From: CAUZRD01 sp963582255
Lineage (GTDB): Bacteria; Pseudomonadota; Alphaproteobacteria; Rhizobiales; TMED25
DNA: 27,441 bases
NCBI GenBank assembly: GCA_963582255.1
Contig: CAUZRD010000011.1
Span: 1 to 27,441 of the forward strand
Direction of reading: 5' to 3'
Numbering within the stretch: position 1 is the stretch's first letter; each line of letters starts with the position of its first letter. Shown in pieces: positions 1 through 7,760 of this stretch. Below the pieces are notes generated by a model. That model saw only the letters and a program-made list of their open reading frames with translations, searched no databases and was not told where the DNA came from. The translations under genes and the position numbers were made by a program.

Positions 1-807
1 ACCGTTAAAAACATCAGCGATGATATCCTCGCGGTGAATACGGGTCAGTATATCGAGGCCGTTTCCGATTGATCCGAAAACAAGAGCAAGATGATGAAGA
101 TCATCAAATGGCGTGGAATAGATAATTCCGCGGGCCGTTCCGATAACCGTATTGACATCAATCTCGGCAATCCGCTCTACCAACTGCTCGCGCCGTTGAC
201 GATGAGCTATGATATCGGCGACCGAGATTATCAACAGCCCATGTTCCTTGGCAAACTCGCACACCTCTTCACCGCGCTTAACTGTACCATCATCATTAAC
301 AAGCTCGGACAAGAGCCCGACCGGTTCGGTGCCGGACAGGTGAGCAAGATCTACCGCAGCTTCCGTGTGTCCTGAACGCATAAGCACACCACCTTTGCGA
401 GCGATTAGAGGAAAAACGTGTCCAGGACGCACAAAATCACCCGCACCAGCATTGTTATTAGCGATCGCACGAACGGTATTGCAGCGCTCATCGGCTGAAA
501 TACCTGTGGTAAGGCCGACGCGATAATCAACAGAAACTGTAAACGCAGTACCGAGCGGTGCATCATTAGCCGAGACCATCGGATCAAGCCGCAAGGCCTC
601 TGCCCGGTCCTGGGATAGGGGCGCACATAGTATTCCGCTGGTGTAGCGGATCATAAACGCCACCTTTTCAGGTGTCGCATGGGCAGCGGACATAATAAGA
701 TCGCCTTCGTTCTCACGATCATCATCATCCACCACAACAATTATTTCACCGCGACCAAATGCTTCAATCGCCTCATCTATAGGTTCATGCGCCATGAATT
801 TTTCCAT
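1..807 (-). CDS. ribB: 3,4-dihydroxy-2-butanone 4-phosphate synthase with RibA-like C-terminal domain (3' end outside window)
   Basis: RibB makes 3,4-dihydroxy-2-butanone 4-phosphate from ribulose 5-phosphate for riboflavin synthesis in the cytoplasm. Translating the minus strand from 807 gives 269 residues open to the window edge. The RibB domain fills about residues 8-205, with the acidic signature RENEGD (31-36), RPGHVFPL (127-134) and SGHTEA (145-150). From about 206 a GTP-cyclohydrolase-II-like domain begins. At residues 258-261, where RibA enzymes have H-S-E-C with the first zinc cysteine, this protein reads HRED, so the second domain is probably catalytically dead (RibBX type). The gene lies 39 bases downstream of the Lon-like protease gene on the same strand. 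The start at 807 has no clear Shine-Dalgarno. A second ATG at 795 (MAHEP) has GGAAAA before it and is an alternative. No FMN riboswitch fits in the short upstream gap. Confidence 0.93.
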   Translation of the reverse strand, partial: MEKFMAHEPIDEAIEAFGRGEIIVVVDDDDRENEGDLIMSAAHATPEKVAFMIRYTSGILCAPLSQDRAEALRLDPMVSANDAPLGTAFTVSVDYRVGLTTGISADERCNTVRAIANNNAGAGDFVRPGHVFPLIARKGGVLMRSGHTEAAVDLAHLSGTEPVGLLSELVNDDGTVKRGEEVCEFAKEHGLLIISVADIIAHRQRREQLVERIAEIDVNTVIGTARGIIYSTPFDDLHHLALVFGSIGNGLDILTRIHREDIIADVFNG

Positions 808-808
808 T

Positions 809-851
809 ATTCATAAAATGATGTGACGTAGTATTCATAATTTGATTCATA
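809..851. repeat. Three direct copies of ATTCATA between the protease gene and ribB
   Basis: The heptamer ATTCATA occurs at 809-815, 833-839 and 845-851, with start-to-start distances of 24 and 12 bases. The last copy overlaps the end of the protease gene and the first lies just upstream of the ribB start on the minus strand. The regular spacing in an otherwise AT-rich gap could mark a binding site for a regulator or simply be a low-complexity coincidence. The role is unknown. Confidence 0.35.
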
Positions 852-3285
852 CACTGACGCCAGAAAATCCGCTCGCGCTAGCACCAGACATAAAGGACCG
901 GCGGATTAGCGCAAATTTGGAAAGTTTATCTTCGACCAAACGATTAATCGAATTTTGTGTGAAACGCCCATCATCACCACGCACTCCACCAAATCGACCG
1001 GTTAAAATCTCGATACCCTGATCAATGTTGGCGACTCCCCAAACGCGGAATTCCCCAGCACGGCAAGCATCAACGACATCCTGGCGTAACATCAAATGCT
1101 GGACGTTAGATTGGGGAATCATAACACCCTGCTCCCCGGTCAATCCACGTTCGACGCAGATATCGAAGAAACCTTCAATCTTATAATTTACGCCACCAAT
1201 CGCCTGGATTTCTCCACGCTGGTTGACCGATCCTGTTACCGCAACCGACTGTCGAATGGGGACATCAGAGAGTGCAGATAAAAGAGCGTAAAGTTCGGTT
1301 GAGGATGCGCTATCGCCATCCACTTCACCATATGACTGTTCAAATACCAGGCTGGCAGCAAGTGAGATTGGCTCATCCAAAGCATAGCGTGACTGTAAAA
1401 AACCAGCCAATATGAGCACACCCTTAGTATGCAATGGTCCACCAAGGGTAACTTCGCGCTCAATATCCATCACTGTGCCAGTACCAACCCGCACTCGAGC
1501 GGTAATACGTGACGCACGCCCAAAACTACCCTCACCCATCGAAAGCACCGCCAGACCGTTGATCTGTCCCACCTCTTCGCCAGACGTGTCGATCATCGTT
1601 ATATCGCGAAGGATCATCTCTTGGGCGTTTTTTCGAATACGATCAGCGCGATTGATACGCTCATCGAGCGCACGTTGCAGATGAGCCGAAGTCACGGTAT
1701 CCATGCCATCCATGCGTGCCCAATGACTTGACTCGCGCAAAATATCAGCGAGGGGACCAACCTTAGTTGAAAGTTTTTTCGCATCATCTGCCTCACGTGC
1801 GGCGCGCTCAATGGCAAGCGCGACTGCAGAGGCATCAAGCGGCCGCAACTCTTCGCGCGCCACGACTGATGCAATCAAACCGGCATAAAGATCTTCAGTA
1901 TTGTCGTTCCAGTCAGCGGTGTCATCAAAATCAGCAATAACCTTGAACAGATCAGCGATGTCTGAATCAATCTGGCTCAGATTGTAAAACAATCCACGAT
2001 CCCCGAATACAACCACTTTAACATCGAGCGGGATTGGATCCGGTTCCAGGGAAACTGTATGGATTGCACTTCCCTGATCGTTCGGGTTTTCAAACTTAAT
2101 AGCGTTACACCGCAAGGCTCTCTTCAATGCCTTCCAGGCAAATGGTTCACTCACAATCTCACGCATATCGATTAGGATATAACCGCCATTTGCCCGGTGC
2201 AGTGAACCAGCCTTTATAAGCCGAAAATTGGTGACCAAAGCACCTTGCTGTTGAAGGTATTCTATCCGGCCGATCAAATTTCCAAATGTGGGATTATCTA
2301 CCACAACCACCGGTAGCCTACCATCATCGTGGGTTCTATCAACTAGCACATTTATGCGGTAACGCTCGAATCTTCCATCATCGCCTCCGGGTTCACGGAA
2401 CGGAGATGGATCATCGTCCTGGGTCATAAATAATTGCGCATTTTCGACCAAATCAGCACGCACAGTGTCCAAATACTGACTGACAGCTGGAATCTCAGCG
2501 AACGCTAATTTTACCTCGTCAACCGCCTCATCAACCACGATGCCAGCAACTTCACGATTTAAGGCGCGCACCTGATCCCTGCTTTCCTTTTGCCAGCGCG
2601 GTACGAGTTTCATTATTTCTGCAAGTTTAGCCTGAAGCTCCGTAAGCTTGGCTTCATAGGAATTTTGCATACTCTCCGGTAGTGCTTTAAATTCTTCAGG
2701 CTTCAAAATATTACCCGATGGCGCTGGCACCATTGTCACACCTTGGGTTGTTTTCACCATGGCGACATTCTGAAGGCTGGCCTCTGTCGACAGCTCCTCA
2801 AGCGCACGCTCCTGACGATTACGCATAGCAGTATCCACTGCTTCGGTTTGGCTTTGATATTCCTTGCCTTCAAAAAAACTTGGAAGAGCTACCCTCAAAT
2901 CCTCTATCAGGCGGTCCATCGCCCCGCTCAAAGACAAGCCACGGCCCGGAGGCAACTCGATAGTCATAGGCCGATGCGGGGTTTCAAAATTATAGACATA
3001 GATCCAATCAGAGGGTACCGGTCGGTCATGCTGGACCAATTTCAAAAAATCACTCACCGCAATGTGCTTTCCCGATCCAGCAGGTCCAATCACAAACAGA
3101 TTGTACCCGCGCTCCTTGATAGAGATTGCGAATTTTACGGCGTCCAAAGCGCGTTTTTGCGCAACCAGGCCAGTCAATTCTTTTATTTGAGATGTGTTTT
3201 TGAACTTGAGCCGGGATGGGTCGCATCTGCGCCGCAACTGCTCAGGCGTAAGGGGCATACTAACGGGCTGAGAACCATCGTTCAT
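847..3285 (-). CDS. Lon-family (LonB-like) ATP-dependent protease
   Basis: This is an 812-residue AAA+ serine protease of the Lon-related, LonB-like group, which lacks the long N-terminal substrate domain of classical LonA. A Walker A motif, GPAGSGKH, lies at 67-74. A Walker-B-like stretch (GGYILID) precedes the central part. The C-terminal protease domain carries the Ser-Lys dyad, with Ser659 in DGDSASS and Lys702 in GGVNYKIEGFF. The family degrades damaged or unfolded proteins in the cytoplasm; the specific substrates here are unknown. The frame is open upstream to a TTG at 3315, but the ATG at 3285 has GGAG about 8 bases before it and was chosen. The gene is divergent from the class I aminotransferase and is followed after 39 bases by ribB, so the two may be cotranscribed. 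Confidence 0.93.
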   Translation of the reverse strand: MNDGSQPVSMPLTPEQLRRRCDPSRLKFKNTSQIKELTGLVAQKRALDAVKFAISIKERGYNLFVIGPAGSGKHIAVSDFLKLVQHDRPVPSDWIYVYNFETPHRPMTIELPPGRGLSLSGAMDRLIEDLRVALPSFFEGKEYQSQTEAVDTAMRNRQERALEELSTEASLQNVAMVKTTQGVTMVPAPSGNILKPEEFKALPESMQNSYEAKLTELQAKLAEIMKLVPRWQKESRDQVRALNREVAGIVVDEAVDEVKLAFAEIPAVSQYLDTVRADLVENAQLFMTQDDDPSPFREPGGDDGRFERYRINVLVDRTHDDGRLPVVVVDNPTFGNLIGRIEYLQQQGALVTNFRLIKAGSLHRANGGYILIDMREIVSEPFAWKALKRALRCNAIKFENPNDQGSAIHTVSLEPDPIPLDVKVVVFGDRGLFYNLSQIDSDIADLFKVIADFDDTADWNDNTEDLYAGLIASVVAREELRPLDASAVALAIERAAREADDAKKLSTKVGPLADILRESSHWARMDGMDTVTSAHLQRALDERINRADRIRKNAQEMILRDITMIDTSGEEVGQINGLAVLSMGEGSFGRASRITARVRVGTGTVMDIEREVTLGGPLHTKGVLILAGFLQSRYALDEPISLAASLVFEQSYGEVDGDSASSTELYALLSALSDVPIRQSVAVTGSVNQRGEIQAIGGVNYKIEGFFDICVERGLTGEQGVMIPQSNVQHLMLRQDVVDACRAGEFRVWGVANIDQGIEILTGRFGGVRGDDGRFTQNSINRLVEDKLSKFALIRRSFMSGASASGFSGVSV

Positions 3286-3372
3286 TATCAATCTCCAACA
3301 AACATCCACTCTCAATCGCCAGCTCTATTGCCGCAGATGATCGGTTATGTGAAAGCACTTCAGACAAGGGTT

Positions 3373-3401
3373 TTGATAGGTCATGGCGGTTTGTGTAACA
3401 T
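3373..3401 (+). promoter_or_regulatory. Sigma70-like promoter for the class I aminotransferase
   Basis: TTGATA at 3373-3378 matches five of six bases of the -35 consensus. It is separated by exactly 17 bases from TAACAT at 3396-3401, which matches four of six bases of the -10 consensus. Transcription would start near 3408, about 60 bases before the ATG at 3468. The call rests on motif match and spacing only. Confidence 0.45.
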
Positions 3402-3467
3402 CACGCAAGAGTAGCGATGATTTTGCTTGTCACATTTACCTCAGTGAATTGATTGGACATCAAAGCA

Positions 3468-4631
3468 ATGCAGACAATCAACGGCCTTGACAGAATAGGT
3501 GAAGAAAACGCTTTTGCCGTTTTGGCGCGGGCGGAACAACTAAAAGCAGATGGTAAGGATGTGATCAATCTGGGAATTGGCCAGCCGGATTTTCGCACAC
3601 CAGAACATATAGTTGAAGCCGGCATCAAAGCGCTGCGTGACGGACATCATAGCTATACGCCAGCACCTGGGATATCGGCTCTTCGCGAGGCAGTAGCTAG
3701 CGACATAGACCGGCGTTATGCCCTTGAGGTTGATCCTAATCTGGTGCTGATCGTACCTGGCGGAAAAGTCACCATGTATTTAGCAATTATCATGTTCGGC
3801 GAACCCGGTGCAGAAATTATATATCCAGATCCCGGCTTTCCAATTTATCAATCAATGATTAATTTCACCGGCGCTACAGCGGTGGCGCTGCCTCTACACG
3901 AAGAAAACGGTTTTGCAATTTCGACCGATGATATTTTGGAGCGGCTGAGCGAGCGTACTCGGCTGATTATTCTCAACAGCCCCGGCAACCCGACCGGAGG
4001 CGTGACCCCACGAGAGCAATTTGACGCTCTGGCCGACGCACTCGAGGCCCGGCCAGACATCTGCATCCTGTCTGATGAGATTTATGATCAATTCCTCTTT
4101 GACGGGCGTGAGCATGTAACTCTTCTTAGCTACCCACAGTTGCGTGATAGATTGATCCTACTCAATGGCTGGTCAAAAACCTATGCAATGACAGGCTGGC
4201 GAATTGGCTACGCAATCTGGCCACCAGCATTATTTGATAAGGCTCGAAAATTGGCAGTGAATTGTTACTCCTGCGTCAACGCTTCAGCTCAATGGGCTGG
4301 CCTTGCGGCCTTGGAAGGATCGCAAGTGCCAGTCTATGAGATGGTTAAAGAGTTTGATCGGCGACGCCAAGTATTGGTCAACGGACTTAATTCCATAGAA
4401 AATATTTCCTGCGAAACACCACATGGCGCATTTTACGCATTTGCTAACATCAGCCAAACCGGCTGGAAGGCCAAGGAGCTTGCCTCCGCTCTTCTTGAAC
4501 AGCAAGGTGTTGCAACCATTGGCGGACTTGATTTTGGCCCGGAAGGTGAAGGGTTTATTCGCCTTTCCTATGCGAGCAGCGAAGCCAATATCATTGAAGC
4601 TTTATCAAGGATCCAGCGGTTCATAACATGA
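3468..4631 (+). CDS. PLP-dependent class I/II aminotransferase (aspartate-aminotransferase-like)
   Basis: This 387-residue fold-type I enzyme transfers amino groups between an amino acid and a 2-oxo acid, with pyridoxal phosphate as cofactor. It shows the full motif set: substrate-loop glycines in GIGQPDF (36-42), SPGNPTGG with Asn174, SDEIYD with Asp203 and Tyr206 contacting the cofactor, the Schiff-base Lys237 in SKTYAMTGWRIGY, and a C-terminal Arg365 that would bind the substrate carboxylate. Length and motifs fit the aspartate/aromatic/alanine aminotransferase group, but the substrate cannot be assigned. The ATG at 3468 gives the family's usual N-terminus; the frame extends five codons upstream to a TTG at 3453. 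It stands alone, convergent with the dehydrogenase unit. Confidence 0.93.
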   Translation: MQTINGLDRIGEENAFAVLARAEQLKADGKDVINLGIGQPDFRTPEHIVEAGIKALRDGHHSYTPAPGISALREAVASDIDRRYALEVDPNLVLIVPGGKVTMYLAIIMFGEPGAEIIYPDPGFPIYQSMINFTGATAVALPLHEENGFAISTDDILERLSERTRLIILNSPGNPTGGVTPREQFDALADALEARPDICILSDEIYDQFLFDGREHVTLLSYPQLRDRLILLNGWSKTYAMTGWRIGYAIWPPALFDKARKLAVNCYSCVNASAQWAGLAALEGSQVPVYEMVKEFDRRRQVLVNGLNSIENISCETPHGAFYAFANISQTGWKAKELASALLEQQGVATIGGLDFGPEGEGFIRLSYASSEANIIEALSRIQRFIT

Positions 4632-4984
4632 TCATTTTTAGAACGAACCAACGTGAGCGGAAATCAGCACCGGGATTGAAGGGTTTTCCTTAAGCCAATG
4701 TACCTGAAATAATGCTCAATGCTTTATATGACAGATCAAGTCCCCATGGCCCTATTTGCAGTTCTGGTCATATTTTAATCACAATCGGGCTTTAACTCCG
4801 AAGACCAGAGTGCGCGAAGAAGCGGCCACTCAACCGGCACAGCTAAAGTACATAGGCTAAGTTCATCCGGACTTCTCATCCTGTGACGTTCTACCCACCA
4901 GACTGTGCAGATAATTTTGCTCCTCAAGCCTCACCAAATAGGAGCTGTAAGCAGCTAAAGTGATGTTAGATCTCACTAAATTTC
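4632..4984. other. Gene-poor stretch between convergent units
   Basis: About 350 bases between the class I aminotransferase stop and the recognisable dehydrogenase remnant. No convincing open frame, terminator hairpin with a T-tract, or RNA gene was seen. It lies where the rest of the decayed dehydrogenase gene would have been, but I could not recognise any further part of that protein here. Confidence 0.5.
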
Positions 4985-5105
4985 TTAGGCTTGATGGCTT
5001 GTCCGGTTCCAAACCCTGACGTCAAGGACGGTGGGGGCAAGATTACGAGCCATCGGCGCACCCATGATCGCAATTCCAAGGAATGTTTGTTATCTACGCG
5101 CTCAT
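4985..5105 (-). pseudogene. Remnant of a 3-hydroxyisobutyrate dehydrogenase / tartronate semialdehyde reductase-type gene
   Basis: Reading the minus strand, the stop of the upstream dehydrogenase is followed at once by GAGGT and an ATG at 5103-5105 that meets a TAG three codons later. In another frame, from 5086, the peptide TFLGIAIMGAPMARNL appears and continues to LDVRVWNRTSHQA before a TAA at 4987-4985. This closely resembles the N-terminus of beta-hydroxyacid dehydrogenases (FLGLGxMGxPMAxNL ... VWNRT). The glycine-rich NAD loop is damaged, with GIAIMG instead of GLGxMG. About 250 further residues expected for the family are absent. Frameshift, early stops and truncation together mark a dead third gene of the operon. 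The family call rests on motif resemblance only. Confidence 0.7.
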
Positions 5106-5113
5106 TTTACCTC

Positions 5114-6082
5114 TTATGCGCCTAAGTGGGCGCATTCAGGAACCGGTGTCAAAGCCGTGCCGATTTCAAACCACGAAACAATATTTTTGGCTACCAATTC
5201 GCCCATCAGATCGCGAGTGTGAATCGAAGCAGAAGCAACATGGGGCAACAACACAACCCTTCCCGTTTCCATCAATTCAATTGGATGAGCTGGCTCTGTT
5301 TCATAGACATCAAGACCGGCAGCAAGAATACTCTGGCTCGACAGCGCTTCAATCAAGGTAAGTTCGTTAACGGTTGATCCACGACCAATATTGATCAAAA
5401 TACCATCGGGTCCAAGGGCAGCCAGAACTCCGCCATCTACAATGTGATGGGTTGCCGCCCCCCCGGGGGTACTAACGATAAGAATGTCACAGGCTTTCGC
5501 CATCGCGGACAAATCATCAAAATATCGATAGGTCACATCATTTTGCCTGTTGCGACCATGATAGATAATCTCAAGGCCAAAACTTTGCGCGCGCCGTGCT
5601 ATTGCCTTACCAATCCGACCAAGGCCCAATATGCCCACTGTCTTGCCCCGCAAAGTACCCTGGGTAAATGGATAAATGCCCTCGTTCAACCAGCGTCCAT
5701 CACGCAAATAACGCTCAGCTTGGCCAAGCTCACGCACGGTCATAATCATTAATCCGATTGCAGTATCTGCGACTTCCTCAGTTAAAACATCAGGCGTATT
5801 GGTGACCATAATATTTTTTGCAACAGCGGTTTCGACATCAACCACATCATAACCAACACCATAAAATGAAATCAGTTCAAGTTTGGGAAATTTCTCGATA
5901 AACACTCGGTTAACCTTGATCGCCGGCCCCACTGCGAGAGCGCGAATATCGGGCGAGATTATGCTGAGTGCGGCATCTGGATCGTTGTCGTCGTATGGTG
6001 TGTGGATCACAAATTTTTGGCGTAAAATATCCACCGTCACAGGACGTATAGGCTGAGCCAATAAAATGTCAATACCACTCAC
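5114..6082 (-). CDS. D-isomer-specific 2-hydroxyacid dehydrogenase (glyoxylate/hydroxypyruvate reductase-like)
   Basis: This NAD(P)-dependent enzyme interconverts 2-oxo acids and D-2-hydroxy acids. From the chosen start it has 322 residues, the usual length. It shows the Rossmann motif GLGRIG (153-158), Arg234 in NIGRGS, Glu263 in the DVYETEP segment and the catalytic His281 in LLPHVAS, so the R-E-H triad is complete. The GTG at 6082 was chosen because GGAGG lies about five bases upstream and the N-terminus then matches family length; the frame runs on to a TTG at 6121. It follows the class IV aminotransferase gene on the same strand by 102 bases and precedes the decayed beta-hydroxyacid dehydrogenase by 8 bases. 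The exact substrate is not determinable. Confidence 0.92.
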   Translation of the reverse strand: MSGIDILLAQPIRPVTVDILRQKFVIHTPYDDNDPDAALSIISPDIRALAVGPAIKVNRVFIEKFPKLELISFYGVGYDVVDVETAVAKNIMVTNTPDVLTEEVADTAIGLMIMTVRELGQAERYLRDGRWLNEGIYPFTQGTLRGKTVGILGLGRIGKAIARRAQSFGLEIIYHGRNRQNDVTYRYFDDLSAMAKACDILIVSTPGGAATHHIVDGGVLAALGPDGILINIGRGSTVNELTLIEALSSQSILAAGLDVYETEPAHPIELMETGRVVLLPHVASASIHTRDLMGELVAKNIVSWFEIGTALTPVPECAHLGA

Positions 6083-6184
6083 TTTCACCTCCGGATCAAG
6101 GGTTTCTTTCCTGTTCGTCAAAAATATCCATTTTTAACGTGATCCTCCACGTCAGCTCCGGGGAAATCACAGAGTTGTAATATT

Positions 6185-7054
6185 TTACTTGTCATTACCA
6201 TCACCGCCTGATTGCTGATGTACAAACTCCAGATATATTTCCCGCAAGCGCCGGGTAAGCTCACCCGGCTTGCCATCTGCGATGATATGATCATCAACCT
6301 GAATTATAGGAAGAACGAATGTCGAGGCACTTGTAAGAAAAGCCTCTCGCGCGCTGTAGGCTTCCTTTAACGAAAAAGAGCGCTCCTCAAGAGAAATATC
6401 ACGCTCCTTTGCCAAAGCAATCACCGCTTTACGGGTAACGCCAGCTAAAATAAAACTGTTGGTTTTTCGAGTAATGATGGTGTTGTCAGCGTTGACGATA
6501 AAGGCATTACTGGAGCCGCCTTCTGTAACCATATTATCCTCTACCATCCACGCTTCGCCCGCTCCTGCTGCGAATGCTGCCTGTTTAGCCATCACCTGCG
6601 CCACCAACGCAACCGTTTTTATATCGCGCCGCTTCCAGCGAATATCTGGAACTGAGACCACGCGGATGCCAGTTTTAGCCTCCGGAGTTGACAACAATTC
6701 ACACTCCTGAGTTAACATCACAAATGACGGGTTCATTCGCTCGGGAAAGTGAAAATATCGATCGCCAAGGCCGCGGGTAATTTGAATATAAATGGTGCCC
6801 TCGCGAAGACCATTGCGGCGCACCAGTTCATCTTGGAGAGCAGCTATCTGCGCTAGAGGCATGGGTACAGGGATTGCAATTTCGCCTAAAGACCGCTCCA
6901 GGCGGATCATATGACTTTCATTATCTATCAGAGTGCCGTTCACAACAGCCGTCACCTCATAGACACCGTCCGCAAACATGAAGCCGCGATCGAAGACAGA
7001 TACCTTAGCCTCATGAAGAGGAACAAATTCACCGTTCAGATATGCAACCGACAT
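6185..7054 (-). CDS. Class IV PLP aminotransferase, D-amino-acid-transaminase-like
   Basis: This 289-residue fold-type IV aminotransferase resembles D-amino acid transaminases and branched-chain aminotransferases. It has the N-terminal strand YLNGEFVP, the segment VSVFDRGFMFADGVYE (18-33), the Schiff-base Lys146 in RRDIKT and Glu178 in MVTEGGSSN, which contacts the pyridine nitrogen of PLP. The ATG at 7054 has a good GGAG upstream (GAGGAGAAGGGTC before the ATG). D-amino acid transaminases make D-amino acids from 2-oxo acids; coupled to the next gene, the pair could move carbon between D-amino acids, 2-oxo acids and D-2-hydroxy acids. L-specific aminotransferase or 4-amino-4-deoxychorismate lyase activity remains possible, as members look alike. 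Confidence 0.88.
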   Translation of the reverse strand: MSVAYLNGEFVPLHEAKVSVFDRGFMFADGVYEVTAVVNGTLIDNESHMIRLERSLGEIAIPVPMPLAQIAALQDELVRRNGLREGTIYIQITRGLGDRYFHFPERMNPSFVMLTQECELLSTPEAKTGIRVVSVPDIRWKRRDIKTVALVAQVMAKQAAFAAGAGEAWMVEDNMVTEGGSSNAFIVNADNTIITRKTNSFILAGVTRKAVIALAKERDISLEERSFSLKEAYSAREAFLTSASTFVLPIIQVDDHIIADGKPGELTRRLREIYLEFVHQQSGGDGNDK

Positions 7055-7282
7055 GACCCTTCTCCTCGCACACTAAATTCATTGAAATCATTGCGACAGT
7101 GGAAATGCAAATGCAAATGGAAGCGCCATGCACACCTAGGATTGCTGCCAAGCATAAAATAAACTCATCACAAATCAGCTGCTCACAGAAGTTCAGCTAG
7201 TACAAAATATCAATTTGACGACTTGCAGGGATTAGCAACTTCTGCACAATAAGCGGATCTAATTAGCTAGACAGGTAGTTCA

Positions 7283-7759
7283 ATGAACGAGAAAATTTTG
7301 TTCACGGTGAACGGCAAGAAGGTTGCAGTCAACGCTGACCCCGACACACCATTACTTTATGTGCTCAGGAACAACCTCGGCCTGAAGGGAACTAAATTTG
7401 GCTGCGGAGATGGGCTATGTGGCGCATGTTCGGTAATCCTCGATGGTCGCGCGATATTTTCCTGCGATACACCTGTTTGGTCGGTAGAAGAAAAATACGT
7501 GCAAACGATCGAGGGTATAAGTTCGGATAGCGTACCCCATCCGCTACAAACGGCATTGATCGAAGAGCAGGCGGGACAATGCGGGTATTGCCTTGCCGGC
7601 ATCGTGGTGCGCATCAAGGCACTCTATGACGAAAGCCCCAACGCAAGCCGCGAAGAAATCTTCGCGGCGCTGGAGCGAAATCTTTGCCGATGCGGTACAC
7701 AGCCGCGAATTTTACGAGCGATAGAAAAATATGCCAGCGCAACTGGCGCAAGAGCTTGA
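7283..7759 (+). CDS. (2Fe-2S)-binding small subunit of a xanthine-dehydrogenase-family molybdenum hydroxylase
   Basis: This 158-residue iron-sulfur subunit would pass electrons from the molybdenum centre to an acceptor. An N-terminal plant-ferredoxin-like domain carries Cys41, Cys46, Cys49 and Cys61 (CGDGLCGAC...SC). A C-terminal helical domain carries Cys100, Cys103, Cys135 and Cys137 (GQCGYC...LCRC). The two eight-cysteine sets and the length match IorA/nicotinate-dehydrogenase-type small subunits. No FAD subunit is encoded nearby, which fits the two-subunit isoquinoline-oxidoreductase-like group rather than classical xanthine dehydrogenase. The start ATG is preceded by AGGT. The stop lies one base before the preferred start of the large subunit, so the two are surely cotranscribed. 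Confidence 0.94.
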   Translation: MNEKILFTVNGKKVAVNADPDTPLLYVLRNNLGLKGTKFGCGDGLCGACSVILDGRAIFSCDTPVWSVEEKYVQTIEGISSDSVPHPLQTALIEEQAGQCGYCLAGIVVRIKALYDESPNASREEIFAALERNLCRCGTQPRILRAIEKYASATGARA

Positions 7760-7760
7760 C

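Noticed and set aside
808..846. Possible FMN riboswitch before ribB
   Set aside because: The gap is only about 39 bases and lacks the conserved RFN-element sequence blocks.
2743..3414. 223-codon open frame on the plus strand
   Set aside because: It lies antisense to the well-supported Lon-like protease, its product shows no family motif, and it begins in mid-protein of the real gene.
5117..5134. Hairpin TGCGCC-TAAGTG-GGCGCA at the end of the D-2-hydroxyacid dehydrogenase gene
   Set aside because: The stem lies within the last codons, no T-run follows on the minus strand, and it sits just before the start signals of the decayed downstream gene, so a terminator role is unlikely.
7208..7250. 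TTGACG/CACAAT as a promoter for the molybdenum hydroxylase genes
   Set aside because: The spacing is about 24 bases, too long for sigma70, and the alternative TTGCAG box is a poor match.
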